From NCBI GenBank assembly GCA_040902585.1, contig JBBDXA010000192.1, forward strand, positions 1-18,195: 18,195 nucleotides of DNA. Reading direction: 5' to 3'. The first letter of the stretch is position 1, and every line of letters begins with the position of its first letter. This document shows positions 13,614 through 18,195 of the stretch, piece after piece. This DNA comes from JBBDXA01 sp040902585. GTDB taxonomy: Bacteria > Planctomycetota > Phycisphaerae > Phycisphaerales > Phycisphaeraceae. A program made the translations under genes and the position numbers. Under the pieces are notes generated by a model that saw only the letters and a list, made by a program, of their open reading frames with translations, had not been told where the DNA came from and made no database searches.

Positions 13614-15169
13614 TCCGCCGCCTTCGTCTCGATCACCTTAATCTCAATCCTCCCGATGATCGGAATCAGCTTCACCATGTCGTTGCTGCTGCTGGTATCC
13701 GACAGCGAACTGACCGCCAGCGTGATGTGGGCAGCATCAAACGGCCAGTCCGGCAGCGTCGCGTCCACATCAATCCATGTCCCGCCCGAAGGCTTGTTGT
13801 CTTTGTCCACATCGACCCACGCCTGGGCCCACATGTGATAGCCCCAGATGTTGCGCTGACCCGCGAAGGCGTCGGCGTAGACGAGGCCGCTGACCGTTCG
13901 ACTCGGAATGCCTGCCGCCCGCAGCATCGCCGCCAGCAGCACCGCATGCTCCGTGCAATCGCCTTGCCGCGTGCGCGCCACCTCACTCGCGCCCGCGAAA
14001 CCCACGGACAGATCCTTCTTATGGATGTAGCTGTAGACGAACTCGCGCAGCTTCTTGGCCTTGTCCTTGGAAGTCATGTCCGCGGGCGCGCCCTTGAGCG
14101 CCTTCTCGACGAGCTTCTTGATTTCCGGGTCATCGCTGTTGAGCGTGCTGCTCGCTTCGCGATTTTCCTTGGTGGGCAGGTCATCGCCGGGTGCGTGGAA
14201 CTGCGTCAGGTCCATGATCACCTTCGCGGTGTCTTCATCGCCCCAGACCACCTTCTGAAAACCGGCCTTGGGCAGCTCGGGTTTCACTTTGTCCTTGGCC
14301 TGGCCCTCGTGCGGCTTGAACTTGATTTCGTACACAGCCGAGATGAGGTGCCGGGCGTCTTTGATCGGCGTCTTCACCGCGATCAGCGTGTTGGCCAGAA
14401 CCTCCGGCGGATCGACCTGCGCCTGTGCCAGATCCTTGTCCGCCAGGATCACCGTCATCTCAAAACCGGGGATCGGCGTCATCGACATCTTCAGCATGTG
14501 CCCTTCATCGTTCACATAACTCTTCATCACGATGCTCGGCAGTATCGAGGTGCGCGTCTCAGCCACCAGCGAAGGCACTGTCTTGCCCAGCACTTCGATG
14601 TCTTCCTTGCCCGTGATGGTGACTTCCGTGGAGAACGGCGTGGGATCGTTGGAAGGATCCATCGTGATGAACTTCACGACCTTCTCGCCCTTGGCGAGCT
14701 GCGCCTCGACATATCGCCCAGCCGCGGCCGGCGTCAGCCAGGCTTCCTTGGGAAGCGGGATCGTTTTCTTCAAGGACTGTTTGTTCTGCACGGTCTCGAC
14801 CTCAATGCCATCGTCTTTGAAAGTGAACGTCTTCTTCGTGCTGCCGAGGATGCCCATGTTCGTATCGCTGACGGCCTTGATGGGCTTGCCGTCGGACGTC
14901 TCAGTGAAGCTGCTGGCGACGTCGATGGTGATCGCCAGGGCATCGCGTTTCATGACCATGTGCATCTTCGAGCCGCTGGTCAGCGTCTTGCCGTCCTTGG
15001 ATTCGGAGGAGAACTCCATCATCCAGCCGGCGGGCTTGCCTTCGATCAGGAGCATGTACCAGCGCTCCTCCTCCGCGCCGGCGGCGAGAGCGCGCGGGGC
15101 GAAGGCGAAGAGCGAAGCCAGCAGAGCGAGAGCAGCGAATCGGACGCGGGCGGAAAGGGAAGTGTTCAT
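13610..15169 (-). CDS. Secreted transglutaminase-like protein
   Basis: A 519-residue exported protein. A signal peptide occupies about residues 1-29 (ALALLASLFAFAPRALA-A). Residues 35-330 are a beta-rich region I do not recognise. A transglutaminase-like (papain-fold) domain spans about 345-475, with the triad Cys405 in RQGDCTEHAVLLAAMLRAAG, His445 in YHMWAQAWVD and Asp469 in WIDVDAT. The family includes peptidases and cross-linking enzymes; with no membrane anchor it should act in the periplasm or outside the cell. The ATG at 15169 has no Shine-Dalgarno but has TACAAT exactly 6 nt upstream, suggesting a leaderless transcript. It lies between ribD and nnrD, each junction holding an inverted repeat, so it may be its own unit. 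The substrate cannot be predicted. Confidence 0.88.
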   Translation of the reverse strand: MNTSLSARVRFAALALLASLFAFAPRALAAGAEEERWYMLLIEGKPAGWMMEFSSESKDGKTLTSGSKMHMVMKRDALAITIDVASSFTETSDGKPIKAVSDTNMGILGSTKKTFTFKDDGIEVETVQNKQSLKKTIPLPKEAWLTPAAAGRYVEAQLAKGEKVVKFITMDPSNDPTPFSTEVTITGKEDIEVLGKTVPSLVAETRTSILPSIVMKSYVNDEGHMLKMSMTPIPGFEMTVILADKDLAQAQVDPPEVLANTLIAVKTPIKDARHLISAVYEIKFKPHEGQAKDKVKPELPKAGFQKVVWGDEDTAKVIMDLTQFHAPGDDLPTKENREASSTLNSDDPEIKKLVEKALKGAPADMTSKDKAKKLREFVYSYIHKKDLSVGFAGASEVARTRQGDCTEHAVLLAAMLRAAGIPSRTVSGLVYADAFAGQRNIWGYHMWAQAWVDVDKDNKPSGGTWIDVDATLPDWPFDAAHITLAVSSLSDTSSSNDMVKLIPIIGRIEIKVIETKAAE

Positions 15170-15175
15170 GTAGGG

Positions 15176-15181
15176 ATTGTA
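15176..15181 (-). promoter_or_regulatory. Candidate -10 element, leaderless transglutaminase-like gene
   Basis: Read on the minus strand this is TACAAT, five of six matches to TATAAT, exactly 6 nt before the ATG at 15169. The initiation codon would coincide with the transcription start. There is no Shine-Dalgarno and no clear -35 box. Confidence 0.5.
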
Positions 15182-15206
15182 CCCGGAGAGGGAGAAGGGC
15201 GATTAT

Positions 15207-15267
15207 GGCCGCTTGCGGCTTAGCAGCGGACCGCCATTGACCCTCACATTGCCAAGCCGCAAGCGGC
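15207..15267. repeat. GCCGCTTGCGGCTT inverted repeat
   Basis: The arms at 15208-15225 and 15250-15267 pair over 18 bp with one mismatch (GCCGCTTGCGGCTTAGCA against GCCGCTTGCGGCTTGGCA), around a 24-nt loop. Each arm also contains the small palindrome GCCGC-TT-GCGGC. The element lies in the gap between the ribD stop and the start of the transglutaminase-like gene; no U-tract follows. Confidence 0.85.
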
Positions 15268-15284
15268 AATCCCGAACGGCGCAA

Positions 15285-16439
15285 TCAATGCACCCGGCAA
15301 TGCAGCAGCACATCGTCATCGATGCGCGTCACATCATGTATCGGCAGCGGCTTGGCGTCGGCCATGCGAGGGACGTTCTGGCCCATCGCGCAGGCGCGGC
15401 CGTACTCATCGCCCAGGATCTTCGGCGCGATGTAGATGAGCGCTTCGTCGATCATGTCTTCCACCAGCATCGCCCCGATCAGGTGCCCGCCGCCTTCGAG
15501 CAGGATGTTGGTCACATTGTGTTTGTCGGCGAGATGTTTCAGGAGCGGGCGCAGGGCGAGTCGGCCGGTGTTCATGTCGGCTACAGGCAAGGGCACGATC
15601 TCGACGCCGCGCGATTGGAGCTGCTCCATGTGCGGCGGATGGGAAGCGACCACCTCCGCCCGCGCCCCAATGATCACCTTGCCCGCGCGCTTGTCCTTGC
15701 CGACGGAGTCGAGCACCTGGTGATCGACGGCAAGACGAAGGAGTGGATCGATGATCACGCGCAGGGCGATGCGCTTGAGTGTGACATCCCGCGCGGTCAA
15801 AAGTGGATCATCCTGAAGCACGGTGCCGATGCCCACGAGAATGGCATCGACGCGGGCTCGCAGCTCATGCACCATTTGCCGACTCTTCGCGCTGCTGATC
15901 CACTTGCTGTCGCCGGTGCGGGTGGCGATGCGGCCGTCGATGGTCTGGGCCCACTTGCCGATCACCCAGGGCAGGCCGGTGGTCACGCGTTTGATGAAAG
16001 GGCGATTGAGTTGCCGCGCTTCATCCTTGCACAGGCCGACTTCGACAGCGATGCCTGCCTCGAGCAGTTTGGCGATGCCTTGGCCATTGACCTGCGGAAA
16101 GGGATCCTGCATGGCGATGAACACGCGGGCAGGTTTGGCGGCGATGACGGCATCGATGCAGGGCGGCGTCTTGCCTGCGTGAGTGCAGGGTTCGAGCGTG
16201 AGGAACCAGTCGCAGCCGGCGATGTCGATGTTCTTTTTCTTCGCCGATTCGATGGCGTCGATCTCGGCGTGCGGGCCGGCGAACTTGTGGTGAAAGCCCT
16301 GGGCGATTGGTTTGCCATCGCGGGCGATCACGCAGCCGACCATGGGATTGGGTTCGACGCGGCCTTGTCCGCGCAGGGCGAGCTTCAGCGCCTTGCGCAT
16401 GAGCTTTTCGAGTGTCTTGTTGGTTTTGCTTTCACTCAT
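15285..16439 (-). CDS. ribD: Bifunctional riboflavin biosynthesis deaminase/reductase
   Basis: Carries out two consecutive steps of riboflavin synthesis: deamination of diaminohydroxyphosphoribosylaminopyrimidine, then NADPH-dependent reduction of the ribose. The 384-residue length is normal. The deaminase domain (about 10-150) has PNPMVGCVI (30-38), the zinc and catalytic residues His57-Ala-Glu59, and Cys85 and Cys94 in EPCTHAGKTPPC. The reductase domain (about 155-384) has GKWAQTIDGRIAT, SKWISSAKSR, DAILVGIGTVLQDDPLLTAR and NILLEGGGHLIGAML. The ATG at 16439 comes shortly before the domain; no Shine-Dalgarno is seen. No other rib gene and no FMN riboswitch is recognisable around it. A heptad hairpin separates it from the upstream Rrf2 gene. 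Confidence 0.97.
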   Translation of the reverse strand: MSESKTNKTLEKLMRKALKLALRGQGRVEPNPMVGCVIARDGKPIAQGFHHKFAGPHAEIDAIESAKKKNIDIAGCDWFLTLEPCTHAGKTPPCIDAVIAAKPARVFIAMQDPFPQVNGQGIAKLLEAGIAVEVGLCKDEARQLNRPFIKRVTTGLPWVIGKWAQTIDGRIATRTGDSKWISSAKSRQMVHELRARVDAILVGIGTVLQDDPLLTARDVTLKRIALRVIIDPLLRLAVDHQVLDSVGKDKRAGKVIIGARAEVVASHPPHMEQLQSRGVEIVPLPVADMNTGRLALRPLLKHLADKHNVTNILLEGGGHLIGAMLVEDMIDEALIYIAPKILGDEYGRACAMGQNVPRMADAKPLPIHDVTRIDDDVLLHCRVH

Positions 16440-16457
16440 CCGTCACGCAAGGTAGCA

Positions 16458-16602
16458 GAGCTTGGAGCGATGAGCTATGAGCTATGAGCTGAAGCATGGA
16501 CGTGCGATCCCGAATGCAAAGCATGCTTCTGAAAGCAGAAGCATGCCACGAAGTGTTTTGTTTTCTGGCTCATAGCTCAAAGCTCATAGCTCATAGCTCA
16601 AT
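16458..16602. repeat. GAGCTAT heptad inverted repeat with inner stem
   Basis: The left arm (16458-16492) reads GAGCTTG, GAGCGAT, GAGCTAT, GAGCTAT, GAGCTGA. The right arm (16565-16599) is five units of the complement, including three ATAGCTC. Inside lies a perfect 11-bp hairpin, GCATGCTTCTG-AAAG-CAGAAGCATGC (16521-16546). The TGA stop of the Rrf2 gene (16598-16600) is itself formed by the first TGAGCTA unit. The ribD start lies 19 bp beyond the left arm. Confidence 0.9.
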
Positions 16603-17044
16603 GAGCCACGCCGTGTTCGATCGTCGCGAGCACCGGCTTGGAGTCGATGTCCGCCATGTCGGCGATGGTGGTGCGTTCCAGTTCGGCGCGGATGGAGTGA
16701 GCGACGCGGTTGCACGCCTTCTTGAGTTCATCGATGGGCTTGGCCAGGCCGTTGCCGTCGGACTCGACGGGGATGTCGCCTTCGATCGGGCCTTCGACGG
16801 CTTCGACGATCTGAAGCAGCGTGACGAGGCGGGGCTCGGTCTCAAGGAAATAACCGCCGCTGCGGCCCAGGTGGCTGCCGATGATGCCGCGACGCGAGAG
16901 CGCCTGGAGCACCTTCAGGGCACTGTCGGTGGGAATGCCCAGGTAGTCGGCGACCTGCCGGGCCTGGATGTGTCCCTCCCCGCGGCGTTTGGCCAGGTAG
17001 GACACTGCGAGGGCTGCCATGGTTGCGGTCTTGCTGAGCTTCAC
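16598..17044 (-). CDS. Rrf2 family transcriptional regulator
   Basis: A 148-residue winged helix-turn-helix DNA-binding protein. The HTH and wing occupy about residues 1-70: MKLSKTATMAALAVSYLA, ARQVADYLGIPTDSALKVLQ and the Rrf2-typical GRSGGYFLE (60-68). Members such as IscR and NsrR bind an Fe-S cluster through three cysteines in the next segment; this protein has only Cys111, so it probably does not bind such a cluster in the usual way and its signal is unknown. The start is a GTG at 17044 with a strong GGAGG about 6 nt upstream. A 19-bp palindrome 128 bp upstream (17173-17191) is a candidate operator. The stop codon lies within a DNA heptad repeat. Confidence 0.92.
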   Translation of the reverse strand: MKLSKTATMAALAVSYLAKRRGEGHIQARQVADYLGIPTDSALKVLQALSRRGIIGSHLGRSGGYFLETEPRLVTLLQIVEAVEGPIEGDIPVESDGNGLAKPIDELKKACNRVAHSIRAELERTTIADMADIDSKPVLATIEHGVAH

Positions 17045-17172
17045 GATCCACCTCCGAGAAACCGGCGAACGACATGCCGTGTGTTTGAGTTCTCTCCCTT
17101 CGACTCAAGACGTATCGGCATGAAAACGGAGCAAGGTAAGCGGTGAACACCCCGAATCAGGAGAAGCGGGAA

Positions 17173-17191
17173 GTCTAATCGATGATTAGAC
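17173..17191. promoter_or_regulatory. 19-bp palindrome, candidate operator
   Basis: GTCTAATCGATGATTAGAC has two perfect 8-bp arms around GAT. It lies between the four-helix membrane protein gene and rrf2, 128 bp upstream of the rrf2 start. The minus-strand sequence after it (TTCCCGC) is not U-rich, so it is less likely to be a terminator. Binding by the Rrf2 protein is a guess from position and symmetry. Confidence 0.4.
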
Positions 17192-17204
17192 GGTGCGAAT
17201 GGTC

Positions 17205-17585
17205 CTATAAAGTGCGGGCTTTGCGATCGCTCACCAGAATCACCAGCGTGATCAAGCCCGCGCCGATGTAGGCCAGCGCGTAGGAGAGGTCGTGCCCGGT
17301 GAAGAGCATGTCCCAGAAACCACTGGAGGCGCTGGGGTCGCCCTGATCGATGAACGTGCTCGCTGACCCGTAGGCGAGAATGATGCCCTGCACGAGGACG
17401 ATGAGCGAGCCGATGGCGGCGAGGGCGGCGAAGAGGCCGGTGGTGCGCTTGAGCCAGAGGACGAGCAGGTTGAGCGCCCCGATGCCGATGGCCAGGAAAG
17501 CCCAGACGAAGTTGAGCTTGATGTACTGCCAGACGCCGGTGACGACGAGCATGAGGTTCAGAAGATAAGCGACAGCGATCAGCAC
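17205..17585 (-). CDS. Small four-helix membrane protein
   Basis: A 126-residue hydrophobic protein with four predicted membrane helices at about 2-20, 25-47, 50-73 and 103-120. A polar loop (75-100, with GSASTFIDQGDPSASSGFWD) lies between helices 3 and 4. I recognise no family and no catalytic motif. The start is a GTG at 17585; an in-frame ATG at 17552 would remove half of the first helix. The GTG has no Shine-Dalgarno but has TATCAT exactly 6 nt upstream. It lies between the zinc-ribbon gene, from which a terminator separates it, and rrf2. Confidence 0.65.
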   Translation of the reverse strand: MLIAVAYLLNLMLVVTGVWQYIKLNFVWAFLAIGIGALNLLVLWLKRTTGLFAALAAIGSLIVLVQGIILAYGSASTFIDQGDPSASSGFWDMLFTGHDLSYALAYIGAGLITLVILVSDRKARTL

Positions 17586-17591
17586 AGGGGC

Positions 17592-17597
17592 ATGATA
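17592..17597 (-). promoter_or_regulatory. Candidate -10 element, leaderless membrane protein gene
   Basis: Read on the minus strand this is TATCAT, five of six matches to TATAAT, exactly 6 nt before the GTG at 17585. This implies transcription beginning at the start codon. The same arrangement is seen at cdsA and at the transglutaminase-like gene. Confidence 0.45.
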
Positions 17598-17635
17598 GGG
17601 GAGCGGAGGGAGAGGGGCAGGGGCAGGGGGCAGTC

Positions 17636-17665
17636 AAACAAAGCCCACCCACTCCCGTGGGTGGG
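17636..17665 (-). terminator. Rho-independent terminator of the zinc-ribbon gene
   Basis: On the minus strand a perfect 9-bp stem CCCACCCAC / GTGGGTGGG (arms 17657-17665 and 17644-17652) with a GGGA loop is followed by CTTTGTTTGA. It begins one base after the TGA of the gene at 17667. Confidence 0.8.
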
Positions 17666-17666
17666 T

Positions 17667-18020
17667 TCAGCCGCCTGACTTCACCGTATCCTTCTGACAA
17701 TGCGGGCAGACCGTGCTGCTGGTACTGGTCCGGTAGATTTTCCTGCAATGCGGGCACAGGCTTGCGGGCACCGCGCCTGCTGTGCCGCACTTGGGGCAGG
17801 GGATCGGGTCGCCGTAGTGATGTTCGTGATGATCGCTCAAGGCTTTCATCGAGAGATTGAACTCATGCTTGCAATCAGGCTTGGAGCAGATCCAATAAGT
17901 GCCATCGGGAAAGTTGGCGTTGTTGTCACCGTGGCCTTCGCCGCCGGAGTTGTAGATGAAGAACGCGCCGAGGATCAGCAGCGCGGCCACGGAGAGAATA
18001 GTGATCTGCTTAACGTCCAT
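17667..18020 (-). CDS. Membrane-anchored zinc-ribbon protein
   Basis: A 117-residue protein of unknown role. One N-terminal membrane helix (about 6-23, ITILSVAALLILGAFFIY) is followed by a soluble region rich in cysteine pairs: Cys45/Cys50 in YWICSKPDCKHEF, Cys75/Cys78 in CPKCG, Cys89/Cys92 in CPHC and Cys105/Cys108 in CPHC. A His-rich stretch, DHHEHHYGD, lies at 63-71. The pairs probably form two zinc ribbons; redox activity of the CPHC motifs is possible but less likely given the full ribbon pattern. The frame is open to 18083, but MDVKQITILS at 18020 is the better start because the helix follows directly. No Shine-Dalgarno is seen. The terminator directly after the stop makes this a likely separate transcript. 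I do not recognise a named family. Confidence 0.75.
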   Translation of the reverse strand: MDVKQITILSVAALLILGAFFIYNSGGEGHGDNNANFPDGTYWICSKPDCKHEFNLSMKALSDHHEHHYGDPIPCPKCGTAGAVPASLCPHCRKIYRTSTSSTVCPHCQKDTVKSGG

Positions 18021-18077
18021 GACTTGTCGGCTGGCGGCTAAATAGGAAACGGTGATTCTGTCAGTGCATTGATTGGG

Positions 18078-18195
18078 TGCCACGGGTCGACGAGTCTGCG
18101 AGTAGACCCGTGCCGCCCGCCCGCGATCACCGTGTGTACGGTCGCCGCGGGCCTTCGCACGGGTCTTCGTCGGCGGACCTCCTCGACCCGTGGCA
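18078..18195. repeat. Three-hairpin element with 13-bp terminal inverted repeats
   Basis: The ends TGCCACGGGTCGA (18078-18090) and TCGACCCGTGGCA (18183-18195) are perfect reverse complements. Inside are three hairpins: CACGGGTC (18081-18088) with GACCCGTG (18105-18112); a central near-palindrome CGCGATCACCGT / ACGGTCGCCGCG (18122-18149); and CACGGGTC (18158-18165) with GACCCGTG (18185-18192). The end coincides with the end of the window, so the element may continue. It shares the CCACGGGT core with the element at 10628-10910. The rest of 18021-18077 shows nothing I recognise. Confidence 0.75.

Noticed and set aside
13208..15223. 671-codon plus-strand open frame
   Set aside because: It covers parts of two well-supported minus-strand genes and crosses the REP locus. 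The composition is typical of antisense frames.
15177..16487. 436-codon plus-strand open frame opposite ribD
   Set aside because: ribD on the other strand has complete catalytic motifs. The antisense product has none and ends inside the heptad repeat.
16521..16546. Inner 11-bp stem as a terminator of rrf2
   Set aside because: On the minus strand it is followed only by TTTGCATTC, a weak U-tract. It is kept as part of the heptad element.
18078..18195. Three-hairpin element as a tRNA or other known RNA
   Set aside because: It lacks the T-loop TTC sequence, an anticodon arm of the right size and a CCA-type acceptor layout. The long perfect ends fit a repeat element better.

Overview
This is a GC-rich, gene-dense bacterial chromosome segment with 15 protein-coding genes. 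No transposase, integrase, phage gene, CRISPR array, tRNA or rRNA is visible. Gene content and repeat style suggest a planctomycete, perhaps Phycisphaerae-like: a PhyH dioxygenase, a VKOR-DsbA fusion, a secreted transglutaminase-like protein, a CdsA with a non-standard signature, and many hairpin repeats between short-spaced genes. That assignment is an inference from gene types and style, not from a marker-gene comparison.

Layout. Positions 103-9006 hold seven minus-strand genes. In transcription order they are an RDD-domain membrane protein, queC, a GNAT-like protein, VKOR-DsbA, a PhyH dioxygenase, lysC and an aldo/keto reductase. A divergent junction at 9006/9092 leads into two plus-strand genes, cdsA and rpsT, the latter with a good sigma70-type promoter and a terminator. 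A 464-bp gene-free stretch (10512-10975) follows, filled with repeats. Positions 10976-18020 hold eight more minus-strand genes: a small zinc-ribbon membrane protein, a four-helix membrane protein, an Rrf2 regulator, ribD, a secreted transglutaminase-like protein, the NAD(P)HX dehydratase nnrD, a UPF0158 protein and a threonine/serine dehydratase.

The genes are mostly housekeeping and do not form one pathway: aspartate-family amino acids, queuosine precursor, phospholipid head groups, riboflavin, metabolite repair, disulfide formation and ribosome assembly. RDD/queC is tightly coupled (4-bp overlap). The UPF0158/dehydratase and queC/GNAT pairs have gaps of about 40 bp. I found no convincing new defence system, biosynthetic cluster or mobile system.

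The most unusual content is between the genes. Several families of hairpin-forming repeats sit directly against stop codons. (1) REP-like paired hairpins occur at three loci, with a conserved bulged base and a compensatory base-pair change. (2) Large inverted repeats have arms built from degenerate 7-8 bp tandem units. The unit differs between loci (GGGGTGT, GAGCTAT, AATGCAA-like, GAGGAAAT), and some units supply the stop codon itself. (3) Composite multi-hairpin elements are bounded by CCACGGGT/ACCCGTGG. Two further repeat insertions appear inside reading frames, in nnrD and in the dehydratase N-terminus. Separately, several genes that lack a Shine-Dalgarno sequence carry a -10-like hexamer exactly 6 nt before the start codon, which suggests leaderless transcripts.
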